The position numbers were made by a program, and so were the translations under genes. The notes under the pieces were generated by a model that was not told the DNA's origin, did not search any database, and saw only the letters and a program-made list of their open reading frames with translations. 64,000 bases of DNA from Bacillus taeanensis (lineage in GTDB: Bacteria; Bacillota; Bacilli; Bacillales; UBA6769): positions 98,731-162,730 of the forward strand of contig NZ_QOCW01000009.1 in assembly GCF_003318295.1 (NCBI RefSeq). Reading direction: 5' to 3'. Of this stretch, positions 27,073 to 35,604 are shown piece after piece (within the stretch, counting starts at the first letter, position 1; each line of letters opens with the position of its first letter).

Positions 27073-28224
27073 TTATCGTCTCGTATATTGCTTTTGATTG
27101 TTACCTTCTTCCTCTAATACTTCTAAAATCGCACCAGTTAAACTATGAGGCCCTAAACTATCATGCCCGGCTTCCCACAGCATCATGCCGCCAAAGCCAT
27201 GCTCAAGGGCAAGCTTTGTTTTCTTTTGAATTGTTGTCATTCCGTTATAATGATAAGTTGTTCCATTCATGTTAACCGTATCCCGCTCTGCATTTTCCGG
27301 GCTGCTGTTCACAATGGCCGCATAAGAAACCTGCTTGATTGACACATCTTCAGGCTGTGCATAAAAAGGAACGCCGAGTACAAGCTTTTCTTTAGAAAGA
27401 CCGTGTGTCTCAAATAAGTTACTCCAGTAGTTCACAACATTTTCACTGAACGAATAAGGAGATAAATTTGCGGCATTATACTCCCCATCCCACTGACCAT
27501 CATAGGCCATAATGTTAACATAATCCAAATGCTGAAACATGTTTGGTTCATATACAACTGCTGTAATCTCTGTTCCTGTCACACTATGAACTTTTGCATA
27601 AACAGCCGCAGATAGCTCTTTATCTTTAGCGTGAAGCTTTTCACTTAACGTTTTTGTGAAAGCCGCTAAATTTTCTGCATCTTCTTTTGAGCGCGGGTGT
27701 TCAAAATCAATATCGATTCCATCCAAACCTTCACGTTCAGTGATGTCGACGAGCTCATTAATAAGCGTTGTTCGAGAAGTTGGATTAGAAATCGCTGCTT
27801 TGAAATACTCATACGATTCCCCGCCCTGTATATGATACCAGCCGCCTACTGCCAGTATTGCTTTTTTGTTTTGTTGATGGGCTTTTTCTATCATGCCACG
27901 CAGATTCGTCATAGCGGTTTCACCATGAAACAGCAGACGACCGTCTTTTGTCGGATGCGCAAACGAAAAAATGACATGGGTAAGTTTCGAATAATCAACT
28001 GAATCAGGATCACGAAAATCCTGGACATAACCGATCAGCACGTTTTGCTGTGCTTGTTCGATCTTTGGTTTTTGTTTTGGCAGAGGTGCTCTCTCTAACT
28101 TTGGAGCAAATTTCGCTGTTTTAGAACGCTCCTCGTGTATATTAGAAAAGTATACTCTCGAAAAAAAGCCGCCTATAAAAATTAAAAATCCTACAGCAGC
28201 AAGGAGAAGGGTATGCTTTTTCAT
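27073..28224 (-). CDS. glycoside hydrolase family 18 protein
   Basis: A 383-residue GH18 enzyme with an N-terminal signal or anchor (HTLLLAAVGFLIFIGGFFS), so it acts outside the cell or on the cell surface. The catalytic signature DGIDIDFEHP (DxxDxDxE) is intact. Other TIM-barrel strands are VLIGYVQDF, THVIFSFAHP, KAILAVGGWYH, NIMAYDGQWDG and GGMMLWEAGHDS. Family members cut chitin or related GlcNAc polymers, or peptidoglycan in spore-cortex lytic relatives. No LysM or chitin-binding module is seen. GGGAGG lies 7 bases before the ATG. Confidence 0.88.
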   Translation of the reverse strand: MKKHTLLLAAVGFLIFIGGFFSRVYFSNIHEERSKTAKFAPKLERAPLPKQKPKIEQAQQNVLIGYVQDFRDPDSVDYSKLTHVIFSFAHPTKDGRLLFHGETAMTNLRGMIEKAHQQNKKAILAVGGWYHIQGGESYEYFKAAISNPTSRTTLINELVDITEREGLDGIDIDFEHPRSKEDAENLAAFTKTLSEKLHAKDKELSAAVYAKVHSVTGTEITAVVYEPNMFQHLDYVNIMAYDGQWDGEYNAANLSPYSFSENVVNYWSNLFETHGLSKEKLVLGVPFYAQPEDVSIKQVSYAAIVNSSPENAERDTVNMNGTTYHYNGMTTIQKKTKLALEHGFGGMMLWEAGHDSLGPHSLTGAILEVLEEEGNNQKQYTRR

Positions 28225-28353
28225 CTTTTGCCTCCCTTTAAACTTTTAGTCTTCTAAAATAGTAACAAAAAATGAAAGGGAGAGTAATGGTAATATAATC
28301 CTAACCACCAATAAAGAAGGTTATATGATCTTTTAAACGGGATTTCAAAAAAC

Positions 28354-29460
28354 TTACAATAAAGGTAACTTGATCGTAAAGGTTGTTAACTTATCGTTTG
28401 ACACGCAGCTGATTTCTCCATGTTGGTTTTCAATAATTTTTTTACAAACGTATAAACCGATTCCTGTCCCTAATTCCTTCGTTGTAAAGAATGGCTCGAA
28501 AATAACCTCTATAATCTCTTTTGGAATCATTGGACCATTATTTGAGATCATTATTTCAACATTTCCAGCTGCCATGCTGCAATCAATGTTTATTTTTCGC
28601 TTATAGTTTACCTGCTGTAAAGCATCAATTGAGTTTAAAAAAAGGTTTAGGAACACTTGTCTTAATTCCTCTTTATTAGCTAAAACTTGTATATCAGTAT
28701 CAATATTCGTTTCAATTGTTACATCCCCATCGACGATGCTCGGGTAGAGAAATTCAAGCAGTTCATCAAACAATTCATATAAAGAAAGACTTATTTTTTC
28801 ATCATTGATAAGCTCTTTCTTCGAGACATGAAGAAATTGAGTAATTCGAGCTTTTAATTGATGCAGTTCATGCTCCATAATATCTAAATATTTCAAATCA
28901 GGATATTCACTTTTCAAGAGTTTTGCAAAACCAAGAACAGTGGTCAACGGATTCCTAAATTCATGAACGAAACTAGATGACATTTGTCCTAAAATCGTCA
29001 GCCGCTCTTTATGAGTTTGATTAATAAATAAGGTTTTCTCTTGTAATTTCTCTTCCTTTATTTCGGTATACTTTCTTACCGCATAATAAGTAAATTGATC
29101 AAACACTGTATTAATTTCTTCGATAAGCGGCTGCAGGTCTTGAGTAGACAATTCCGAATTCATCATCCATTTAATAATTTCACTTCGTCCTAAATTCACA
29201 TTATAAACAAACTCCCCAATATTAATATTGGCTTCCACTCTTTCAAAAGCAACGTGATAAGCTAATTTCCGGATATCGTCCTCATCCAATGAATTTTCAA
29301 GCGTGCGTTTCACTAATTCATACATTTTCAGCCCATTATTATTTACTTTCTCTTTATAGAGATCATTTTCAGAAATCAAAAGCTTTTCTCTCCAAGACGT
29401 TAAAAAAGAAGAAGCATTATTTTCTAAAAATAAAATTAGTTGCTTACGAATCGACGTCAT
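28354..29460 (-). CDS. soluble sensor histidine kinase
   Basis: A 368-residue kinase with no membrane segment. The N-terminal helical domain (about 1-140) resembles the HisK_N-type input domain of Bacillus kinases. HisKA follows with His166 (SSFVHEFRNPLTTVLGFAKL), then HATPase with N box LNLFLNSIDAL, a variant G1 box SNNGPMIPKE (Asn where Asp is usual) and GTGIGLYVCKKI. The HisKA sequence is of the sporulation-kinase type, so Spo0F-like partners are possible (inference). It stands alone with no response regulator next to it. Confidence 0.85.
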   Translation of the reverse strand: MTSIRKQLILFLENNASSFLTSWREKLLISENDLYKEKVNNNGLKMYELVKRTLENSLDEDDIRKLAYHVAFERVEANINIGEFVYNVNLGRSEIIKWMMNSELSTQDLQPLIEEINTVFDQFTYYAVRKYTEIKEEKLQEKTLFINQTHKERLTILGQMSSSFVHEFRNPLTTVLGFAKLLKSEYPDLKYLDIMEHELHQLKARITQFLHVSKKELINDEKISLSLYELFDELLEFLYPSIVDGDVTIETNIDTDIQVLANKEELRQVFLNLFLNSIDALQQVNYKRKINIDCSMAAGNVEIMISNNGPMIPKEIIEVIFEPFFTTKELGTGIGLYVCKKIIENQHGEISCVSNDKLTTFTIKLPLL

Positions 29461-29784
29461 TTAAATACCTCGTTTCACTCTCATTATCAAGGAAGGAGCC
29501 ATTATATATATTTTTCTAAACATTGTTATAGCAATATTTTATCAGAAATATAGTGTAAATGAAATGAATGCTGCTGTTAAAGAGTCTTTTCGTACGGCCG
29601 CGTATTTAAATAGATGTTTACAACTCTTTTAGCATTTGATAAAATTTGTTGCGTAAAGGAAACATTTTCGATCATAAAGCATATGATTCATTAGTAAAAA
29701 TACCTAGATAAATTTTTTTAACGAAAAAGTTTCCCTGAGGCAAAATAAATTACTTAAGGAAAATAAACAAAGGAGGAATTTTAA
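29461..29784. other. divergent intergenic region with inverted repeat
   Basis: About 320 bases between the divergent kinase and DoxX-like genes. It contains GGAAACATTTTCG (29658-29670) and CGAAAAAGTTTCC (29722-29734), an inverted repeat with one mismatch and a 51-base spacer, 50-120 bases before the DoxX-like start. This could be a two-site operator. No small gene was found. Confidence 0.3.
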
Positions 29785-30321
29785 ATGAAAATCATCAAAA
29801 ATGGAAGGTTGTTTGCTGTGCTTATTGTTTTAATACGTTTTCTGTTTGGATTAGGTTGGTTATTAGCAGGTGTAACTAAAATTACTGAAAAGTTATGGTT
29901 TAAGGAACCAGGTGTGTTTTTAAACAATTATCTCCTACATTCACTACAAAGCTCCAATGTTCCAGCCTTCTATAAAACTTTCATAGAAACTATCGTTTTA
30001 GAGCATGTGCTTGTTTTAAACTACATGATTCCAATTGCCCAAATAATCCTTGGCCTATTTCTAATCACAGGTTTATTTATCCTTCCTTCTATTCTGATTT
30101 GTCTTTTTATGCATATCAACTTTATTCTTTCTGGAAACATGAATCTTATAAGTCTTATTCTTTATACAAATGCCTTTTCATTACTCATGTTTCGATCAAA
30201 TATGTATTCCTTTAGTCTTGATAAATATTTTCATTTAGATACACTGTTCATTAACAAAAAGAGAAAAATAAAAACGTTCTCCATTTCAGCTAAAAAAGAA
30301 AAGCTATCTGTTCATTCTTAA
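29785..30321 (+). CDS. DoxX-like membrane protein
   Basis: A 178-residue integral membrane protein with four hydrophobic helices. The first contains RFLFGLGWLLAGVTKI, a typical DoxX opening, and the third and fourth surround LFMHINFILSGNMNLISL. A charged C-terminal tail (KKRKIKTFSISAKKEK) is cytoplasmic by the positive-inside rule. DoxX family members include a subunit of thiosulfate:quinone oxidoreductase and partners in oxidative-stress complexes; the role here is unknown. AAAGGAGG gives a strong ribosome site. Confidence 0.8.
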   Translation: MKIIKNGRLFAVLIVLIRFLFGLGWLLAGVTKITEKLWFKEPGVFLNNYLLHSLQSSNVPAFYKTFIETIVLEHVLVLNYMIPIAQIILGLFLITGLFILPSILICLFMHINFILSGNMNLISLILYTNAFSLLMFRSNMYSFSLDKYFHLDTLFINKKRKIKTFSISAKKEKLSVHS

Positions 30322-30330
30322 CTAATACTT

Positions 30331-30426
30331 TTAATTTGAAAATATCATGGTACTAATCCAGTACAGCAGCCCTAAAATATTTAACAATAAAAATGCGTAT
30401 AACAATAGTTTGCTACTCTTTAATAT
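30331..30426 (-). CDS. possible 31-residue membrane peptide with ATA start
   Basis: The reading frame after AAGGAGAGGGC begins at ATA and encodes a single hydrophobic helix (LLLYAFLLLNILGLLYWIST) with a basic N-terminus. An in-frame TAA lies 6 bases before the ATA, so no upstream start is possible. ATA is a very rare start; TTG at codon 8 is the alternative. The strong ribosome site is the only support beyond composition. Confidence 0.25.
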   Translation of the reverse strand: MLKSSKLLLYAFLLLNILGLLYWISTMIFSN

Positions 30427-30471
30427 GCCCTCTCCTTACTGCTCTGTTTTTATTCATTTCATGATCCATGC

Positions 30472-31518
30472 CTAAGCATGGATCCATTCATCAATACCGT
30501 CTTTATTCTTTAAAATAATATACTTAATTTCTTGATTCCACTTATATCCTTCAGTCGTTTTTATGATAATTTCCTCACCGTCACGATTAACTGCCGGCGC
30601 AAGTCTCAGGCGTAACCTTCTCATCATTTGGTATAAGAGAGCTTTTGAATCCTGGGCATTTTGTAAAAATAAAAAGCGTTTCACAATCTCATCAACATTC
30701 ACAAATCTCCCGCTGATCATTAAAAATTGTAATAAATATGCATACTTTTTATTTAAATGAACCTCACCATAGATCGTATAAAAGGTAACATCATTTTCAT
30801 GAACGAAATTTAAAATGGCGGTGTCTTTTTCAGGGATAGCTAAGTTTTCATATTCACGCAGCGTGATGTATCGTTTACTTTTATTAGAATCAATGAGTTG
30901 AAAAGGCTTCTCTTCTTCTTGATAGGAGGGAAACACCTGCTTCTTAAGCTCTTCAATCATAAGAATTGTTTCACCTTTCACCGCTTCATCTTTCTCTTCA
31001 TTAAATAATTTCTGTGCTTCTAAAAGAGACTGCTGCGATTTAAAATGCAGGGCTTTTGCAATATAGGCGTTTGCTTTAATTTTTTGATCACTCGCTAAAT
31101 GAAAACTGTGATGTTCTGAGGTAATCAACAGCGCTTTTTGCCAAAAGGAAATCGCCTTGTCCCAATTTTCTCCATAAAAATATAAAAAACCGAGACGATA
31201 ACAAACACCAGGATGATCAGGTTTAAGTTTTAATACTTGCTGAAAGATTCGCTTTGCTTCTTTATATCGCTTCTTTTTTTCATCTTGTTGTACGGGAAGA
31301 TCGTTAAGCTTTAACTCATTTTCTTCACATAAAAGAAGTTGAACAAGCTGGAGCTTATAACGTTCCTCATTTGGATTGCACTTACTTAATGCTTGATACA
31401 ATGCCATTCCTTCATTTTGATGTTCTTCTTCTAACATCCCTGCAGGCGCTTCTTGAGATTCCCATGTTCGTTCTAATTCAAGCAGCTGCTCTTCACTGAG
31501 ATTTTGGAATCGCCGCAT
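30472..31518 (-). CDS. TPR protein with C-terminal winged helix
   Basis: A 348-residue cytoplasmic protein. The first 210 residues are helical with TPR-like repeats (AKRIFQQVLKLKPDHPGVCY and NWDKAISFWQKALLI). The last 90 residues look like an OmpR/SARP-type winged helix (HLNKKYAYLLQFLMIS, then ALLYQMMRRLRLRLAP and IIIKTTEGYKW). This combination suggests a DNA-binding regulator with a TPR sensing part, but the order is reversed relative to SARP regulators, which have the winged helix first. I do not recognise a named family. It is a single-gene unit. Confidence 0.6.
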   Translation of the reverse strand: MRRFQNLSEEQLLELERTWESQEAPAGMLEEEHQNEGMALYQALSKCNPNEERYKLQLVQLLLCEENELKLNDLPVQQDEKKKRYKEAKRIFQQVLKLKPDHPGVCYRLGFLYFYGENWDKAISFWQKALLITSEHHSFHLASDQKIKANAYIAKALHFKSQQSLLEAQKLFNEEKDEAVKGETILMIEELKKQVFPSYQEEEKPFQLIDSNKSKRYITLREYENLAIPEKDTAILNFVHENDVTFYTIYGEVHLNKKYAYLLQFLMISGRFVNVDEIVKRFLFLQNAQDSKALLYQMMRRLRLRLAPAVNRDGEEIIIKTTEGYKWNQEIKYIILKNKDGIDEWIHA

Positions 31519-31714
31519 CTCTCTCCCCCCTCAACGCTATGAATCTTATTTATATGTACGGCACGAAAAACAACTTTTCAAATTAATCTAGTTATTGTTA
31601 AGAAAACCACTTTTTGCTATTATATCGTATATATTTAGCGAAATGTTGAACATTATTGAAAAATCGAAGCTTGTGATAATAGATATTCATAGGAAAATAA
31701 ACGATTTAATAAAG

Positions 31715-31745
31715 AAGAGACTGACTCTAACTGAGTCAGCCTCTT
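31715..31745. terminator. intrinsic terminator
   Basis: AAGAG-CTGACTC / GAGTCAG-CTCTT hairpin, 13 bases beyond the aldolase stop on the minus strand. Confidence 0.65.
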
Positions 31746-31757
31746 TTACGATCTCAT

Positions 31758-32717
31758 TTATTTCGATGCTGGCGCTATCGTGGATTCAGGTGATGTTACC
31801 TTTTCATAAAAATCTACGAAATTGTCGCGCTCGTCGCTGGCACGGTAAGCCATCGCCACACGAGGATGTTCATTAAGAACGCCAGAGATCATGTAAGGAA
31901 TAATATAGCCCCACTCCCACTTCTCACGCATTTCTAACATATGCTTCTCAATGACACCAAGAACCGGCTTCATTTCATAACTTGCTTTTTGGATATAGCT
32001 AACAAGAAGCTCAGTGTTGCAGTTTCCAGCTGCACGACCCATCCCGTAAACAGATGAATCAAGGAACGTCACGCCATTTCGCATCGCTGTTAATGTATTG
32101 GCAAACGCTAACTGCATGTTGTTATGTGTATGAATGCCAAGCTGTTTGTTTGGAAGCATGTCTTTGAACTTGTTTACTTGATGCTCAATATCCTTAGGAT
32201 CTAAGCTGCCAAAGGAGTCAACGATATAAACCACATCAACAGGACTTTTCTTCACCATGTCAAATGCTTCAATAAGCTGATGTTCCGGTACACTTGATAA
32301 CGCCATAATGTTAAGTGACGTCTCATAGCCCAAATCATGAAACATTTGTACAAGCTCTAAGCCCTTGTCCACTTCGCGAATATAGCACGCCACCCGAATC
32401 ATGTCTAATACACTTTCTTCACGCGGTAACACGTCGTTTGGATCAACACGACCAATATCGACTAAAGCAGACAGCTTTGTAAACTTTTTCTCAGGAATAA
32501 TTTCTTTTAAAAAATGGTCATCAAGAAATCTCCATGGATTCGGTTCTGTCGCATTCAAAAGTCTCGCTGAATTTTTGTAACCAATTTCCATATATTCTAC
32601 ACCAGCGGCACTTAAACCTTCATACAAATCCTGCACAAACTCAACGCTGAAATCCCAATTGTTTACTAATCCTCCATCACGAATCGTACAGTCTATAATG
32701 TTAGTGCTTTTTTCCAT
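31758..32717 (-). CDS. DRE-TIM (HMGL-like) aldolase domain protein
   Basis: A 319-residue TIM-barrel enzyme of the HMG-CoA lyase / isopropylmalate synthase / 4-hydroxy-2-oxovalerate aldolase superfamily. The metal-binding motif IIDCTIRDGGLVNNWDFS opens the barrel, the HxH ligands are in LGIHTHNNMQLAF, and GMGRAAGNCNTELLV is conserved. The communication domain that follows the barrel in DmpG-type aldolases is absent, so channelling to an acylating aldehyde dehydrogenase is unlikely. The substrate is unknown. A GGGGGAAG ribosome site precedes the ATG; the gene stands alone. Confidence 0.8.
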   Translation of the reverse strand: MEKSTNIIDCTIRDGGLVNNWDFSVEFVQDLYEGLSAAGVEYMEIGYKNSARLLNATEPNPWRFLDDHFLKEIIPEKKFTKLSALVDIGRVDPNDVLPREESVLDMIRVACYIREVDKGLELVQMFHDLGYETSLNIMALSSVPEHQLIEAFDMVKKSPVDVVYIVDSFGSLDPKDIEHQVNKFKDMLPNKQLGIHTHNNMQLAFANTLTAMRNGVTFLDSSVYGMGRAAGNCNTELLVSYIQKASYEMKPVLGVIEKHMLEMREKWEWGYIIPYMISGVLNEHPRVAMAYRASDERDNFVDFYEKVTSPESTIAPASK

Positions 32718-33066
32718 AATAGTAACTTCCCCCTATGTATCGTACTTTTAGTAACGTTATTTTTAATTTTTACATTTTTACGCTTTTCTATTATAAATGC
32801 AGTGAAAAGATATGCAATTTAAACCTGAATGGCCGTCCACAAATTAAATGGAAGATATACCATTTCGCACTTTTACGCTTTTATGCTTTTATGTATTAAA
32901 ATAACTTATTATGTTTATATCATGATTTATTCAAAGCCGTCAATCTTTTTTCAAAGCTTCTTTTAAAACCCACGCCTTCAAACTATTATTATGTTGCATT
33001 ATAATATAATTTTATAAATATTCCTATTTATTTTACAACAATGTTTCTAAAAAGATGATGATGACA
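32718..33066. other. AT-rich intergenic stretch
   Basis: About 350 bases without a supportable gene. The only notable feature is the repeated string TTTTACGCTTTT, seen near 32775 and 32872, the second copy being followed by TATGCTTTTATG. Such repeats could be protein-binding sites; nothing stronger is seen. Confidence 0.3.
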
Positions 33067-33177
33067 ATGAAAAAACACTTAAAACCGATTAGCGCAACAT
33101 ATGAAAGTTCTAGTGATGGTGATTTAGTTTATGTATACATACAAGAAAGTAATAATTATAAAGAACACCATCTTTAA
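33067..33177 (+). CDS. possible 36-residue protein
   Basis: A short ORF starting MKKHLKPISATYESSSDGDL with protein-like composition, followed by an intrinsic terminator 80 bases later. It lacks a good ribosome site; in-frame ATGs at 33055, 33058 and 33061 are alternatives. The opposing hydrophobic frame (33124-33321) seems less likely. Confidence 0.35.
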   Translation: MKKHLKPISATYESSSDGDLVYVYIQESNNYKEHHL

Positions 33178-33256
33178 CAAAATCTTGAACAATAGATAAA
33201 TATACTGAACAGATTTCCTCAAGAAGACAAGAGATGATAAGATTAAACATGTTAAC

Positions 33257-33282
33257 AAAAATAGGTTTTTAACCCTATTTTT
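33257..33282 (+). terminator. AT-rich terminator
   Basis: AAAAATAGG / CCTATTTTT hairpin with a T-rich tail. Confidence 0.5.
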
Positions 33283-33468
33283 CCTTTTATCAATCATTCC
33301 TTTTTCCTGAGCCAATATCAATGATTCAAACCTATATATTTCACTAAGTTTTCGTTAAGCACTTAGTCACCTTGGTACAGTTAATGAATATCAACATGAA
33401 AGAGGCTCCATTCTTTAAAAGAGACTATATTACTTCATATTTTTTGTTTAACTAGGAGATTTAAAACT

Positions 33469-35043
33469 TTGAAAAAATTTTTATTCAATAGAAAATTAAA
33501 ACTTACTACCCTATTAATCAGTCTTGTCTCAGCTTCTGTTATTTTCACAACCTTGATTTTATTATTCTCATCTTATCAGTCTGAGAAAGAATCTTTAACA
33601 AACACTTACCTTTCCCTAAATTATTCTAAGGCAGATAAGCTAAGCTGCTCAGTCGATTCCGTGTTTAGATCGATGAAAATGAGCTTAGAGGAAACTGCAA
33701 ATTTTATTGCAGAGCAGGATGACATGACCGATGAAGATATCCAAGAACAGTTAGAACTTTTAAGAAATAACAGCAGGTACTTTAACTCCTTATCTTGGAT
33801 TGATGAAACGGGCTTAGTGCGCAATATAGCGCCTCTTAGTGTTGGATTAAAAGGCGAAACGATTAAAAGTGGAGTGACAAAAGAAGTTCTTGATTTAAAA
33901 AGTCCAGCTTTAACAGCGCCGTATACTGCACCGACAGGCCGTCTAATTGTATTAATGAGTCAACCGCTTTATGACGGAGAAAATAATTATAAAGGAATAA
34001 TCGGCGGAGCTGTCTATCTTCAAGAACGAAACATTCTTAACGAAATTCTTGGCAATGATATTGTTGATAACAGCGGCTCCTATTATTATGTGGTTGGACC
34101 AGGAGGAAAATTACTGTTTCACCCTGAGAGCACTCGAATCGGTGAAACTGTAACAGCTAATCCTGTTATTCGTAAGCTTATGCAGGGTGAAAGCGGAATG
34201 GAACGAGTGACAAATACAAAAGGAATACCGATGCTTGCAGCTTATAGTATGATTCCGGAAACAGGATGGGGAGTCGTCCAGCAAACCCCTGTTTCATACG
34301 TGGAAAAACTGCTTTCGAATCATATTCAACAACTTACTTTGTACATTCTCCCACCCTTTTTTATCTTATTAGTGATATCCATATACCTTGCTCGAAAGCT
34401 TGCTGAACCGTTCATTAATTTAGCAGAACATGTAAATCAGCTTGCCTCTGGACAAGTAGTCTCAGTGCCAATTATTCAATCTCATTGGAATCGAGAAGCG
34501 GATATTTTATCTAAAAGTGCTGCCATTGCCATTGAAGCGGTTCAGAAAAATAATTATAAATTAATTCATGCGGCTACAACTGATCCTCTTACTGAATTAC
34601 CGAATCGCAGAAAGCTTAATGAAACAATGGAAAGTTGGCGAAGTGAAGGAATTGTATTTTCCATCATTGCATTTGATATTGATCGTTTTAAGTTAGTCAA
34701 CGATACATACGGACATCAAGAGGGCGATAAAGTGTTAAAATATTTAGCTGACACCATCCAATCAATGGTTAGGAAAACAGATCTTTGTTTTCGCTATGGT
34801 GGAGAAGAATTTGTTCTATTACTTCCTCACACTACATCGCTAGAAGCCTACAATATCGCTGAAAAAATTCGCATAACACTAGAGATCACCAGCAGTCCTG
34901 TTGGAAAACCAATTACAATTTCTTTAGGAATTTCAGAATATCCGCTCCACTCAAGCTCGTTAGATGAATTGTTCAGACTCGCAGATAAAGCGTTGTATCA
35001 ATCAAAATTAGAAGGAAGAAACCGGACAACAATCTGGTCTTAA
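33469..35043 (+). CDS. membrane diguanylate cyclase (Cache-GGEEF)
   Basis: A 524-residue enzyme that makes cyclic di-GMP from two GTP. A TM helix near residue 15-30, an extracytoplasmic double-Cache sensor (about 35-280), and a second TM (LYILPPFFILLVISIYLA) are followed by a HAMP-like linker and a GGEEF domain. The domain has DPLTELPNRR, DIDRFKLVNDTYGHQEGD and an intact GGEEF at 444-448. The allosteric I-site RxxD is present as RKTD (435-438), five residues before GGEEF, so product inhibition is expected. The start is TTG, 10 bases after AGGAG. The Cache ligand is unknown, commonly an amino or organic acid. Confidence 0.9.
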   Translation: MKKFLFNRKLKLTTLLISLVSASVIFTTLILLFSSYQSEKESLTNTYLSLNYSKADKLSCSVDSVFRSMKMSLEETANFIAEQDDMTDEDIQEQLELLRNNSRYFNSLSWIDETGLVRNIAPLSVGLKGETIKSGVTKEVLDLKSPALTAPYTAPTGRLIVLMSQPLYDGENNYKGIIGGAVYLQERNILNEILGNDIVDNSGSYYYVVGPGGKLLFHPESTRIGETVTANPVIRKLMQGESGMERVTNTKGIPMLAAYSMIPETGWGVVQQTPVSYVEKLLSNHIQQLTLYILPPFFILLVISIYLARKLAEPFINLAEHVNQLASGQVVSVPIIQSHWNREADILSKSAAIAIEAVQKNNYKLIHAATTDPLTELPNRRKLNETMESWRSEGIVFSIIAFDIDRFKLVNDTYGHQEGDKVLKYLADTIQSMVRKTDLCFRYGGEEFVLLLPHTTSLEAYNIAEKIRITLEITSSPVGKPITISLGISEYPLHSSSLDELFRLADKALYQSKLEGRNRTTIWS

Positions 35044-35075
35044 TAAGATGGCTATTAATGATATCTCAAAACAAG

Positions 35076-35110
35076 AAAAAATCTCGTCTAAAACATGGAC
35101 GGGATTTTTT
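35076..35110. terminator. bidirectional terminator
   Basis: AAAAAATCTCGTC / GACGGGATTTTTT, with one G-U pair, between convergent genes. Confidence 0.8.
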
Positions 35111-35128
35111 GCGATAAAATAAAAGCTT

Positions 35129-35458
35129 TCATTCCATTTCATAGCCAACTGCTTTTAATGCGGCAAGACAAATTGCTTCAGGAGCTGTTTTGCTTTTTAT
35201 TTCTAACGATTCATTATTTGCTGAAGATACATACACAACATAATTTTCCGGCTGACAAACGATATCCATCTTAATTTGGTCTTCTCTTAATTTTTCAACA
35301 ACCTTCCAAGCGTCCTCAATGCTTGCTGAAGGGATAAAGCTTCCTGCCCATGATTTTTCACCCATTTTCCATCCGTTCAACTCAAACTTTTCATTATAAA
35401 CGAGTTCATATCCCATCACTTTCTCAGCAATCAAACGATTGATTTCCTGATTGTCCAT
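35129..35458 (-). CDS. phage ABA-sandwich-domain-like protein
   Basis: A 109-residue soluble protein with the pattern of the 'phage ABA sandwich' family: an N-terminal helix INRLIAEKVMGYEL, a central Trp-rich strand region, and a C-terminal APEAICLAALKAVGYEM. These small proteins occur in phages and Bacillus chromosomes and have no known function. The start at 35458 is fixed by GAGGAG 7 bases upstream; the in-frame ATG at 35473 lies ahead of the ribosome site. No other phage gene is present nearby. Confidence 0.65.
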   Translation of the reverse strand: MDNQEINRLIAEKVMGYELVYNEKFELNGWKMGEKSWAGSFIPSASIEDAWKVVEKLREDQIKMDIVCQPENYVVYVSSANNESLEIKSKTAPEAICLAALKAVGYEME

Positions 35459-35604
35459 CTTAAATCTCCTCACAAAAAAATTTATTTACCTTTATAAACC
35501 TTCTCTCTTTCATCCATATATTGAAGTATGTACCATTCCATTCAATTTCATTATTTATTTTATCCCCCTAAAATTTCCTTTTTGCTGCTTGATAGCAGCC
35601 ATCA

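Noticed and set aside
28354..29460. Kinase as a pseudogene because of the Asn in the G1 box
   Set aside because: The frame is intact and the other ATP-binding boxes and the phospho-accepting His are present; the change is noted but does not prove inactivity.
33124..33321. 65-residue hydrophobic minus-strand ORF
   Set aside because: The AGGA is directly against its ATG, and the hydrophobic reading follows from AT-rich DNA opposite a more protein-like plus frame.
35129..35458. Prophage boundary
   Set aside because: The ABA-sandwich-like gene is alone; no integrase, terminase, capsid, tail or attachment repeat is nearby.
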